Assembly (NCBI GenBank): GCA_964531805.1
Contig: CAZHGE010000059.1
Location: forward strand, 1 to 16,899
Direction of reading: 5' to 3'
DNA from: RGIG8767 sp964531805
GTDB taxonomy: Bacteria > Bacillota > Clostridia > Lachnospirales > Lachnospiraceae
DNA length: 16,899 bases
Below the pieces are notes generated by a model that worked only from the letters and a program-made list of their open reading frames with translations, had not been told where the DNA came from and ran no database searches. Shown in pieces: positions 8,569 through 15,625 of the stretch. The position numbers and the translations under genes are program-made. The stretch's first letter is position 1. Each line of letters begins with the position of its first letter.

Positions 8569-10032
8569 TTACTTTGATGCTTCTACTAAAGAAGCAGTAA
8601 TATCATTGATATCGTTATAACCATTTACAACTACATCTACATTTTCGTGTAATCTTGTAATGCTGCCTGAAATTTCTTCCATTGCAGCAGAAGTCTCTGC
8701 TACGTTTTCACTGATTTGATTTACATCCGATAATGTTTTTCCTAACAGATTTTCCAAATTCTTTGCTTTTTCTTCAATTTCCTGTGCCTGTGAAAGAACC
8801 TGTTCTGTGTTATCCGAAATACTCTTAAAGGAGTAATCCACATTTTCCATCTGTTTGCTGCACTCGGATACGAATTCCTGACCCGTTTTGATCTCGTTCA
8901 TTACATTTTCTGTTCTTTCCTGAATACCATTTAAAATGGTATGAATCTGTTCTGTAAACTTGGATGAATTTTCAGAAAGATTACGGATTTCCAAAGCAAC
9001 GACTGCAAATCCTTTTCCCTGCTCTCCAGCTCTTGCGGCCTCAATAGAAGCATTCAAAGATAAGAGATTTGTCTGGGATGTGATTTCATCCAATGTAGCA
9101 AGAATCTTTACGATTTCTGTATTTTCATCATTCAACTGTACAATCGCTTCTGCGATGGCATCCATCTTATCATTTAACACCTTCATCTGTTCATTCATGG
9201 ACTGAACTCTGGTGCCGCCTTCCGTTACACTTCCATTTGTTGCATGTGAAATCTCTGTCATCAACGCACTTGCTCCGGATACCCTCTGAATCTTATTTAC
9301 GCCATCCTGTACCATTTCCTTAATGGCTTCCGTTGCTGTTACATCAGAGACAGCTCCCTTTGCTACATCCGAAGCTGTTACTGCAATCTGACTGGAAATT
9401 TCTTCTGTCACATCAATACTCTCATTGATCATGCCGCTTGTTTTTTCCAAAATAGATACGGACTTTCTAATCTGTCCTAACAATTTTTCTGCTTTTTCTC
9501 TTGCTGCATTACTTTCTGCGTTGCTTTTTTTCAGACTATCAAACTGCTGTCCTGTAAGTCTGCATAATGACCAGAATACGAACAATGCGCTGACAACATA
9601 CACAATACACATTGCCATGGCATCCACTGACCAGGTATCAGCCAGCTGCTGTGTATATTTAAAGTAGAAAACATACATACATATCGCACTGAGTACACAC
9701 TGTAAAAAGATTGGGCGGATATCCTCATATATAACAATCATGAAAATTGCCAGGAAAAACATCAGGTAATTCGTTGTCGTCGGAAACATGACCATACACG
9801 CCACACTGATACCGGTTAAAAAGGCAACCATCAAATACATCATTACGATTGGATTGATCTTATAAGATAAAATAAGTAAAAGGCCGCCTGCTAAAAGTCC
9901 AGCTACGCCAAGTACAACAATACTCTCTACTCCAATGAATACTGCGTTTACAATACACCTTAAAACGATACTCATTAAAAGAGCGATACTTAATATCTTA
10001 TTTTTCCGTTTAATAACCTCTCTGTACTCCAT
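8569..10032 (-). CDS. Methyl-accepting chemotaxis protein with a multi-TM membrane domain
   Basis: A 487-aa chemoreceptor. The first 165 or so residues carry about six hydrophobic segments with very short loops, with no Cache or four-helix-bundle sensor outside the membrane and no obvious HAMP. A coiled coil and the MCP signalling domain follow. The hairpin tip is clear around residues 315-350: EITSQTNLLSLNASIEAARAGE (Q320), then GKGFAVVALEIRNLSENS, which binds CheA/CheW. I start it at the ATG at 10032 because GAGAGGA lies 6 nt upstream; the ATG at 10065 has no comparable site. It is the first gene after the operon promoter and is followed by the TetR gene after 12 bp. The context suggests attraction toward the operon's sugar or sensing of its membrane or energy effects. 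The ligand is unknown. Confidence 0.93.
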   Translation of the reverse strand: MEYREVIKRKNKILSIALLMSIVLRCIVNAVFIGVESIVVLGVAGLLAGGLLLILSYKINPIVMMYLMVAFLTGISVACMVMFPTTTNYLMFFLAIFMIVIYEDIRPIFLQCVLSAICMYVFYFKYTQQLADTWSVDAMAMCIVYVVSALFVFWSLCRLTGQQFDSLKKSNAESNAAREKAEKLLGQIRKSVSILEKTSGMINESIDVTEEISSQIAVTASDVAKGAVSDVTATEAIKEMVQDGVNKIQRVSGASALMTEISHATNGSVTEGGTRVQSMNEQMKVLNDKMDAIAEAIVQLNDENTEIVKILATLDEITSQTNLLSLNASIEAARAGEQGKGFAVVALEIRNLSENSSKFTEQIHTILNGIQERTENVMNEIKTGQEFVSECSKQMENVDYSFKSISDNTEQVLSQAQEIEEKAKNLENLLGKTLSDVNQISENVAETSAAMEEISGSITRLHENVDVVVNGYNDINDITASLVEASK

Positions 10033-10083
10033 ACACATTCCTCTCTTTCCTTTTGTATTTTCCACATTTTTCTTCTGTTACCA

Positions 10084-10170
10084 GGAAACTACTTTTGTTT
10101 CTTTAGTTTCCTTTATTGTAGCATGCGTTTCCTTCTTACACAAGAAACTAGTTTCACAAAAATAGTTTCC
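10084..10170. promoter_or_regulatory. Cluster of GGAAAC/GTTTCC operator boxes around the galactoside operon promoter
   Basis: Five related boxes are visible: GGAAACTA (10084-10091), TAGTTTCC (10104-10111), GTTTCC (10127-10132), the perfect palindrome GAAACTAGTTTC (10144-10155) and TAGTTTCC (10163-10170). The first two form an inverted pair just downstream of the -10; the palindrome abuts the -35. This is the geometry of repressor sites. The likely binder is the TetR protein encoded in the operon (inference). Confidence 0.65.
10115..10143 (-). promoter_or_regulatory. Sigma-A promoter of the MCP-TetR-GH2-GT-symporter-GH36 operon
   Basis: On the minus strand TTGTGT (10138-10143) is followed by a 17-bp spacer and TACAAT (10115-10120), with an extended TG motif (ATGC) just before the -10. 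It lies about 85 bp upstream of the MCP start and is surrounded by the operator boxes. Confidence 0.6.
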
Positions 10171-10183
10171 TCTTTTTATGAAT

Positions 10184-10213
10184 AAGTACTAAAAATGCTT
10201 TTAAGTAGTACTT
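10184..10213. repeat. Inverted repeat upstream of the GGDEF gene
   Basis: AAGTACTA (10184-10191) and TAGTACTT (10206-10213) form an 8-bp perfect inverted repeat, with AAAA/TTTT pairing inside. It lies about 40 bp before the TATAAT of the diguanylate cyclase gene. It may be an operator distinct from the GAAAC boxes; it has terminator-like T residues after it but no gene upstream that would need one. Confidence 0.4.
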
Positions 10214-10251
10214 TTTCCACATTTGAGATACCAAAATTCCGAAAAAAACGT

Positions 10252-10257
10252 TATAAT
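10252..10257 (+). promoter_or_regulatory. -10 element of the diguanylate cyclase gene
   Basis: A perfect TATAAT lies 45 bp before the GGDEF start codon. No good -35 is seen 16-18 bp upstream, so the promoter may need an activator or be weak. Confidence 0.45.
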
Positions 10258-10302
10258 AGGGATAACCTATGAAATGACCATTACATATGAGAAGGGGACC
10301 GT

Positions 10303-11412
10303 ATGGGATTTCAGAAAAATCTGGAAAGTTTTAAAAAACTAAATAAAAAACAATGGGAAGACTGGCATAATACCATATTTACGTTGTTTTGGAAGTTATG
10401 GTTTATTATTTTATTTGTGCAGTTATTCTTATTTATCTTCTATGAACCAACCGCTATGTACAGCCGGTTTGAATATTTCTGCCACTATATACTACTTCCC
10501 AGCGGTGTAGAATTGATTGCCTTGATTTTAGTCTGGCTTTTGTTTACGAAGTTGTTTCCTACTAATAAGAGAAGAATCGTATCTCTCTATACGATATTAC
10601 TGATCACCATTTTTGCCGGTATGACGGTCTGTGTGCATACCAGTGTAAAGATGCTGCAGGCACTGCTTCTGCTTCCTATGATGCTGACACCATTATATAA
10701 GGATAAATTGATGACATTTTTACAAGCCGTCCTTGTTATCTTCTTATATATAATCAGTTACTTTTACTTTACACCAAGATCTTACATACTTCCGGACAAC
10801 TCCTTTAGTCCATTCGTGGAATTATGCGTATTCATTGGTGCAACAGCTTCTACTTACATTATTCTGCAGAGGGTCAACGCGACCATTGTCCTAAATGAGG
10901 AACGTTCTAAACATGACTCTCTTACCCATTTATACAACCATGAGAATTTTTATGTGGAGCTGGATTATCATCGTAGTCAATTTGAAAAAACAGGAAACCA
11001 TTTCTCCGTTATTGTCGCAGACATTGATAATTTTAAAAAGGTAAATGACACTTACGGACATGCTTTTGGAGATGAAGTCATTCGTACAGTTGGCGAACTC
11101 TTCGTGGCAAACAGTCCTAAGGAAGCTTTCTGTGCAAGATACGGCGGCGAAGAATTTGCCATGATCCTTCCCAATGCCGTTCCAACTGTAACCGCGGAAG
11201 CCATCCGCAGCGCATTTGAAAATCATTTCTTCGAGACTCCGGAAGGCAAATGTCACTTTACCATCAGCATTGGTGCAGCAATCTATGACAAGGTATATCC
11301 AAGCGGCAGCGCCTTTTTTGAAGAAGCCGATAATGCTTTATACTTTGCCAAAAAACATGGAAAAAACCGCGTTGTCTTAAATGGAAGCCCGGAAATGAGA
11401 GCGAATAAATAG
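10303..11412 (+). CDS. Membrane-bound diguanylate cyclase (GGDEF domain)
   Basis: A 369-aa protein that should make cyclic di-GMP from two GTP. About six TM helices fill residues 25-190 and a short linker leads to the GGDEF domain (about 200-362). DSLTHLYNHENF starts the domain, DIDNFKKVNDTYGHAFGDEV carries metal-binding residues, and the active site is GGEEF at 281-285 (an active variant). The RxxD inhibitory site is absent: the two key positions before GGEEF are Pro and Ala, so product feedback by that route is unlikely. There is no EAL domain. GAAGGGG gives the ribosome binding site. It is transcribed away from the MCP operon across a 270-bp region containing several palindromes. The signal sensed by the membrane part, which is not a recognised 5TMR or MHYT domain, is unknown. 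Confidence 0.93.
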   Translation: MGFQKNLESFKKLNKKQWEDWHNTIFTLFWKLWFIILFVQLFLFIFYEPTAMYSRFEYFCHYILLPSGVELIALILVWLLFTKLFPTNKRRIVSLYTILLITIFAGMTVCVHTSVKMLQALLLLPMMLTPLYKDKLMTFLQAVLVIFLYIISYFYFTPRSYILPDNSFSPFVELCVFIGATASTYIILQRVNATIVLNEERSKHDSLTHLYNHENFYVELDYHRSQFEKTGNHFSVIVADIDNFKKVNDTYGHAFGDEVIRTVGELFVANSPKEAFCARYGGEEFAMILPNAVPTVTAEAIRSAFENHFFETPEGKCHFTISIGAAIYDKVYPSGSAFFEEADNALYFAKKHGKNRVVLNGSPEMRANK

Positions 11413-11420
11413 AGCATATG

Positions 11421-11466
11421 AAAAGGAACCTCCAATCATGAACTGATGATTAAAGGTTCCTTTTTT
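11421..11466 (+). terminator. Terminator of the diguanylate cyclase gene, possibly bidirectional
   Basis: An 11-bp stem (11421-11431 with 11454-11464) encloses a second 6-bp stem (11434-11439 with 11446-11451) and ends in six T residues. It starts 9 bp after the GGDEF stop. On the minus strand it is followed by TTTTC, so it can also end the convergent GH31 transcript. Confidence 0.85.
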
Positions 11467-11507
11467 CTGCTATTTTTTATTACAAATTTCTCGACTATAG
11501 TTTAACC

Positions 11508-13493
11508 TTACAGCGTAAGCATACGGCAGTTTGCCATATCATATTCTTTTGTAGTTCCATCGTCTTCATATAACGCATACGCAGCAGGAGTCTCTCCACA
11601 AGCATACAGTTTGAGCGAATCTGTTTTCACTTCATCCACATACTCACCGCCTTCTGCGATTGGAAGGATATACCCCTCACGAATGAATATACAAATATCT
11701 CCCAAAGGCATCTTAATATAATGATGACCTTTCTCATATACCTGTTCTTCTGTCACATTTCCCTGACTAAAACGAATCATTTTCATAGTTTCCGGGAAAT
11801 AAACCACACGGCCAATCGCGTTCTGCTCATAAACCGGTGCCACCATTACATTGTCACCAATCATTAACTGATTTTCCACGGTTCTGGCGATTTCATCCTT
11901 ACCGTATACAAAGCCCAGTGGACGGAACATCATAGTATCATTTAATGCTGCTTTCATATATTCGCTGTATAAATACGGAATCAGTTTATAGCGGACAGAA
12001 AGAATATCTCTAAACATCTTGGTATTTTCAAACTGATAAACTTCCTGTCTTCTTGTTCCATTAGCAGAGTGATTGCGCATAAGAGGTGTAAATACACCAA
12101 AAGATAACCAGCGGATCATCAGATCCTCTGTCACATCCGCACCAAATCCGCCAAGATCCGCACCTGTATAAAGGAAACCGCACATATTTAAAGACGGCAT
12201 CATCTTAATATTCATCAAAAGATGGGACCACCATGACATGTTATCTCCCTGCCAGATACCACTATAGCGGTGCATTCCGATATAGGATGCACGTGAATAC
12301 ATAAGTACACGTTTGTCCGGGACAATTCTATCAAATGCTTCGCTTGCAGAACGTGTCATATAATAACCAAATAAATTGTGTACATCTTTATGACATACCT
12401 TTTGTCCCTTATAGTTATGATAGAAGGAAGCATAATCCTCTTCATTATTTGACATCCCCAGTACAAGATCCTTGCATGCAAAGAATGTCTGAACATCCAG
12501 ATTCATCTTGCCATACTCAGCCAGTTTTTCAAAAACTTCGTCCATTCTTTTTTCAGAATAGAAAATAGCAGGCTCATTCATATCATTCCAGAAACCGTCA
12601 ATTCCTTTATCCAAAAGTACCTTATATTTATTGCCAAACCATTCTCTTGCTTCATCATTAAGCATATCCGGGAAGCAGCACTTACCAGGCCATACGCCCA
12701 CTACAAAATCATTTCCGTCAGCATCCTTACAGAAATAATTGTTTGCTTTTCCCTCTTCATAAACATCATATCCATCTTCTTTTTTTACACCTGCATCAAT
12801 GATTGGCACTAAATGGATATGCTGCTCTTTCATTTCTTTTACTAATTCATCAAAATCTGCAAAACTATCCGGATTAATGGTAAAATCCTTATATCGTTCC
12901 ATATAATCAATATCCAAATACAAACTGTCAATTGGAATATGATTCTCACGGTGCTTCTTAACCACTTCCCTCACTTCATCGGAAGTAAAATAACTCCATC
13001 TGCTCTGTCCGTATCCAAAAGCCCACTTGGGTGGAATATAACTCTTACCAATCAATCCCCGGAACTCTGTAATAACAGCATCCGGTGTATCATTTTCAAT
13101 TATATACAGTTCAAAATCATCCGTTTCTGGCTGAATATGAATCGTATCATACTTTGTATAACCGATATCAAATGTCACTTTTCCCGGTGTATCTACAAAG
13201 ATACCAATATTCTTTTTCCCGCTGATTAAAATAAAATTGTGTGCTCCATATAAAGAACGCTTTTCTTCTGAATGAACCGGGTCATCATTACAGCTGCTAA
13301 TATACTTCCAGCCTCTCTTATTGATTCCACGTACATTTTCACCCAGACCATACACAATATCTTCGTCTTTCATTGTGTAATAAAAACCATCTTCCTTCTT
13401 TTCCATTTCCCCATTCTGAAAAGCAACAGCGGATGGCTTTGTAAGTACAGCATCCGTCTCAATTGGATTGCCGAAAATACTTCTTGTAACCAT
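11508..13493 (-). CDS. GH31 alpha-glucosidase, isomaltase-like
   Basis: A 661-aa cytoplasmic alpha-glucosidase, close in length to the R. obeum enzyme Ro-alphaG1 (about 663 aa). The nucleophile is D304 in GFWNDMNEP and the acid/base is D417 in WQGDNMSWW. W166 in GYGQSRWSYF has the same offset as the Trp which, as I recall from published work on Ro-alphaG1 (W169, D307, D420), sets preference for alpha-1,6 over alpha-1,4 bonds. Isomaltose-type substrates are therefore likely. The start at 13493 has AGAGGA about 8 nt upstream; the reading frame extends to 13586, but that would begin upstream of the mapped promoter. It is a single-gene unit, convergent with the GGDEF gene, and its promoter carries a palindrome matching the galactoside operon's. 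Confidence 0.94.
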   Translation of the reverse strand: MVTRSIFGNPIETDAVLTKPSAVAFQNGEMEKKEDGFYYTMKDEDIVYGLGENVRGINKRGWKYISSCNDDPVHSEEKRSLYGAHNFILISGKKNIGIFVDTPGKVTFDIGYTKYDTIHIQPETDDFELYIIENDTPDAVITEFRGLIGKSYIPPKWAFGYGQSRWSYFTSDEVREVVKKHRENHIPIDSLYLDIDYMERYKDFTINPDSFADFDELVKEMKEQHIHLVPIIDAGVKKEDGYDVYEEGKANNYFCKDADGNDFVVGVWPGKCCFPDMLNDEAREWFGNKYKVLLDKGIDGFWNDMNEPAIFYSEKRMDEVFEKLAEYGKMNLDVQTFFACKDLVLGMSNNEEDYASFYHNYKGQKVCHKDVHNLFGYYMTRSASEAFDRIVPDKRVLMYSRASYIGMHRYSGIWQGDNMSWWSHLLMNIKMMPSLNMCGFLYTGADLGGFGADVTEDLMIRWLSFGVFTPLMRNHSANGTRRQEVYQFENTKMFRDILSVRYKLIPYLYSEYMKAALNDTMMFRPLGFVYGKDEIARTVENQLMIGDNVMVAPVYEQNAIGRVVYFPETMKMIRFSQGNVTEEQVYEKGHHYIKMPLGDICIFIREGYILPIAEGGEYVDEVKTDSLKLYACGETPAAYALYEDDGTTKEYDMANCRMLTL

Positions 13494-13529
13494 GATCGTA
13501 TCCTCTTTCTCTACCCTTTGTAAACTTAT

Positions 13530-13543
13530 CGAAACAAGTTTCG
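13530..13543. promoter_or_regulatory. Operator palindrome at the GH31 promoter
   Basis: CGAAACAAGTTTCG is two 6-nt arms around AA. Its core GAAACAAGTTTC differs at one of 12 positions from the palindrome at 10144-10155. It lies 6 bp downstream of the GH31 -10, so a bound protein would block transcription initiation. Confidence 0.65.
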
Positions 13544-13548
13544 TTACA

Positions 13549-13576
13549 AGTATACTACTCCTTTTCTTATTTTCAA
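13549..13576 (-). promoter_or_regulatory. Sigma-A promoter of the GH31 gene
   Basis: On the minus strand TTGAAA (13571-13576), a 16-bp spacer and TATACT (13549-13554) make a good promoter about 55 bp before the chosen start codon. This also argues against the upstream start at 13586. Confidence 0.65.
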
Positions 13577-13697
13577 TCAATATCATACCTAAAAATTAAT
13601 TCTATTTTGCGCCAAAAGAATTCTGCGATAACTTATGTATTACTTCACTCAAAACGTGAATACTATATTATAAGAAAATAAAAAGGAGAAACCGTTT

Positions 13698-13991
13698 GTG
13701 AAACAAAAAATACTAATTTGTACATTGATTATAAGCTGTTTTTTATTATGCGCCTGCAGCAAAAGCACTAAAAATCCAACCACACTTTCAGAAGTGGCGG
13801 CACAGAATATCGCCCTTCAAGAACTCCCCGGTGCTACAGCAGAAGATATTAAGATTTTTCGATTAGATAACGATAACGGCATATACATTTATGAAGGTAC
13901 CATTATTTATAATAGTCAAAAATATGAATTTGAAATTGATGCCACAGACGGCACTATCCTAGAATGGAATATGGAGTCCATCTATGACTAA
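13698..13991 (+). CDS. Small lipoprotein with a PepSY-like domain
   Basis: A 97-aa protein with a GTG start, read after AAAGGAG about 7 nt upstream. A short positive N-terminus (KQK) and a hydrophobic stretch lead to the lipobox LCAC, giving lipid-anchored Cys20. The rest looks like one PepSY domain: a conserved-looking helix (SEVAAQNIALQELPGATAEDI), then IYEGTIIYNSQKYEFEIDATDGTILEWNME. PepSY domains are extracytoplasmic and often inhibit peptidases or modulate wall proteins. No such partner lies next to it, so its role is unknown. It is divergent from the GH31 gene and convergent with the collagen-like gene. Confidence 0.8.
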   Translation: MKQKILICTLIISCFLLCACSKSTKNPTTLSEVAAQNIALQELPGATAEDIKIFRLDNDNGIYIYEGTIIYNSQKYEFEIDATDGTILEWNMESIYD

Positions 13992-14049
13992 ATAATTATT
14001 CTAAAATTATTTTTTCAGTTTATATTATTTATATATCTGTTTTTTCATA

Positions 14050-14123
14050 ATTGTCTTGACAATATGAGTCCCCACACTTACTTCTTTCATAAGTCCCACT
14101 TTTATTGGGGAGCTCATATTGTC
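14050..14123. repeat. Long hairpin between convergent lipoprotein and collagen-like genes
   Basis: GACAATATGAG (14058-14068) pairs with 14113-14123, and CCCCA (14070-14074) pairs with TGGGG (14106-14110), giving about 16 bp with one bulge and a roughly 30-nt loop. On the plus strand TTTTATT follows, so it can act as the lipoprotein terminator. A second alternative stem, ATTGTC-TT-GACAAT (14050-14063), reuses the left arm. On the minus strand it begins 2 nt after the collagen-like stop codon but lacks a U-tract. Confidence 0.6.
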
Positions 14124-14125
14124 TT

Positions 14126-14800
14126 TTATTGTATCTGTATGATAACCAAATGTGCTGATACCGGCCTTGTTCCTCCTGCAAGAGGTGTAATTCCAAGTGC
14201 AGCGGCGTTACCTGCTGGATTTCGTACCGTCAATATGGAATTAACCGTTGTCGTTGTTATAATAACTGTATTGACAATCTCCGACGTACCAGTTGCTCTA
14301 CCTGCAACAGTATATTCTAAATCTTCACCATTTAATGTCAATATCAATTGTCCTGCCTCTGTTACTCCTACTTGGAATGATACTTGATATGTTCCGATTT
14401 CTGCGAGATTAAAAGAATCCGGTCCAGTTCTTGCAATATCTGTACTACTTACTGGACCATCCTGCGGAAAACTAACATCTGTTCCGGGCGCTACCGTAGC
14501 AGCATTGTCCGGCGACATCAAAGCATAAAAATCTGCAAAATTTAATACGCCACCAGCTGGGCCTGCTGGACCTATTGGACCTGCTTCTCCTGCCAAGCCT
14601 GCTGGACCTACTGGACCTGTTTCGCCTGCCGGGCCCGCTGAACCTTGAAGCCCTGTTAAACCACGTAAACCTCTCAATCCCCTAAGACCTCTCGGTCCTC
14701 TGGGACCTCTTAAACTCGGTGTAACAGCCGTGTTATCACAATTGCATGAAGAACCATTATCACAACAACTGCCATTCTTAAAATAGTTATTTCTGCCCAT
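14126..14800 (-). CDS. Collagen-like, BclA-type spore-surface protein
   Basis: A 224-aa protein if started at the ATG at 14800 (MGRNNYFKNG). The head is short and Cys-rich (C12, C13, C19, C21). Then come 18 Gly-X-Y triplets (Gly32 to Gly83): the first half is RG-rich (PRG, LRG) and the second half Pro/Ala-rich with acidic residues. The last 140 residues resemble the BclA C-terminal beta jelly roll (FADFYALMSPDNAATVAPGTDVSFPQDGP) that trimerises exosporium filaments. There is no signal peptide, as expected for a protein assembled on the forespore from the mother cell. The frame stays open to a GTG at 14860 and there is another ATG at 14812; no start has a strong ribosome binding site, so the N-terminus is uncertain. 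Role in the exosporium or spore coat is inferred from the family. Confidence 0.85.
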   Translation of the reverse strand: MGRNNYFKNGSCCDNGSSCNCDNTAVTPSLRGPRGPRGLRGLRGLRGLTGLQGSAGPAGETGPVGPAGLAGEAGPIGPAGPAGGVLNFADFYALMSPDNAATVAPGTDVSFPQDGPVSSTDIARTGPDSFNLAEIGTYQVSFQVGVTEAGQLILTLNGEDLEYTVAGRATGTSEIVNTVIITTTTVNSILTVRNPAGNAAALGITPLAGGTRPVSAHLVIIQIQ

Positions 14801-14831
14801 TTTAAATTCCATTTCATTTTTTCTTAATCTT

Positions 14832-14839
14832 ATTGTATG
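14832..14839 (-). promoter_or_regulatory. Possible sigma-E -10 element of the collagen-like gene
   Basis: The minus strand reads CATACAAT, a match to the sporulation sigma-E -10 consensus, 32 bp before the chosen start. No convincing -35 is at the right distance, so this is only suggestive. Confidence 0.25.
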
Positions 14840-14920
14840 AACTTTAAATAAAATGGACACTTCGCATAAATACCTTCTTTTTCACTCCTTTATCATATAA
14901 AAACACCCATATATGAATTT

Positions 14921-15268
14921 CTACCTTATCATTTTCTCTTTCTCCATCATTTCAATAGTTACTCTATTCCACCTATACTTCAACAAATCCACTTTATTTC
15001 CATCTACCTTAATCCCTTCACTTTCTAATAATGCAATCTGCCTATTTTCACCACCAAATACAAAGGATTTTGACACTTCTCCAAATCGATTTACCACTCT
15101 GTGACAGGGAATATGCTCCGGGTCTGGATTCACATGCAACGCATATCCTACCACACGCGACCATCTTCTACTGCCTGCTAGCGAAGCCACCTGCCCATAG
15201 GTTGCCACCTTCCCCCTCGGTATCTGCTTTACAACATCATATATCAATTCAAATGTGGATTTTTCCAT
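14921..15268 (-). CDS. O6-alkylguanine-DNA alkyltransferase-family protein, minimal form
   Basis: A 115-aa protein made of only the DNA-binding, active-site domain of MGMT/Ogt. PRGKVATYGQVASLAG is the wing/helix start, RRWSRVVGYAL includes the Arg finger, and IPCHRVVNRFGEV holds the acceptor Cys at C55. Because the Cys is present, it could transfer alkyl groups; alkyltransferase-like proteins have Trp there. The N-terminal domain of full-length Ogt (about 60-70 residues) is missing, as in the many short MGMT-family proteins of Firmicutes. AAAGGAAAT provides the ribosome binding site. It stands alone on the minus strand, with the collagen-like gene 120 bp downstream. The biological substrate is uncertain. 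Confidence 0.88.
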   Translation of the reverse strand: MEKSTFELIYDVVKQIPRGKVATYGQVASLAGSRRWSRVVGYALHVNPDPEHIPCHRVVNRFGEVSKSFVFGGENRQIALLESEGIKVDGNKVDLLKYRWNRVTIEMMEKEKMIR

Positions 15269-15313
15269 AATCTATTTCCTTTACATATTTATTAACGACA
15301 CATACTTTCTTAT

Positions 15314-15342
15314 ATAGTAAATACTAACTTGGAAAGTGTAAA
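15314..15342 (-). promoter_or_regulatory. Probable promoter of the alkyltransferase-family gene
   Basis: On the minus strand TTTACA (15337-15342), a 17-bp spacer and TACTAT (15314-15319) lie about 45 bp before the start codon. Confidence 0.4.
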
Positions 15343-15422
15343 CAAATTCCTTCTTCAAAACATGGTTTCTTATATTATTTTATAGAAGTAACTATATTTA
15401 GAATAACGAAATATTATCTTCG

Positions 15423-15522
15423 TCTTACCATAGTATTTTTTCATAGTCTAATGGTTAGAAAAAATTTGTATATTTTTTAATTATTTCTAACCATAATTCT
15501 ATTTGAAAAAGCAATGGTAAGA
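15423..15522. repeat. Nested inverted repeats of an ATGGTWAGAAA motif
   Basis: The inner perfect 11-bp pair is ATGGTTAGAAA (15451-15461) with its complement at 15484-15494. The outer perfect 9-bp pair is TCTTACCAT (15423-15431) with ATGGTAAGA (15514-15522). Left and right copies are also near-direct repeats of each other. No protein overlaps them. Confidence 0.65.
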
Positions 15523-15595
15523 AAAATAACACCCTAAACAGCTATTTTTTGTACATTTATCTACCCATGAACAACTTAAGGCACATCTATGGTAT

Positions 15596-15625
15596 GAAAA
15601 TAATTCATAAAACGCTATTATTTTC
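15596..15625. repeat. 9-bp inverted repeat
   Basis: GAAAATAAT (15596-15604) and ATTATTTTC (15617-15625) are perfect complements with a 12-nt loop. The preceding bases (ATGGTATGAAAA) resemble the ATGGTWAGAAA motif of the nested repeats upstream. Function unknown. Confidence 0.45.

Noticed and set aside
10930..11256. A 108-codon minus-strand open frame inside the GGDEF domain
   Set aside because: It is antisense to the conserved GGEEF region and has no recognisable product.
13494..13586. Upstream start for the GH31 gene
   Set aside because: It begins upstream of a good -35/-10 promoter and adds residues not seen in the family.
14840..14880. A 7-codon leader ORF (ATGCGAAGTGTC) before the collagen-like gene
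   Set aside because: A GAAGG site precedes it, but the frame is too short to separate from chance and it has no regulatory hairpin or codon bias.
14921..15268. Reading the short MGMT-family protein as an alkyltransferase-like (ATL) protein
   Set aside because: ATL proteins have Trp in place of the acceptor Cys; here PCHR is intact.
15451..15522. A CRISPR array
   Set aside because: The repeats are about 9-11 bp and in mixed orientation, with no regular spacers and no cas gene nearby.
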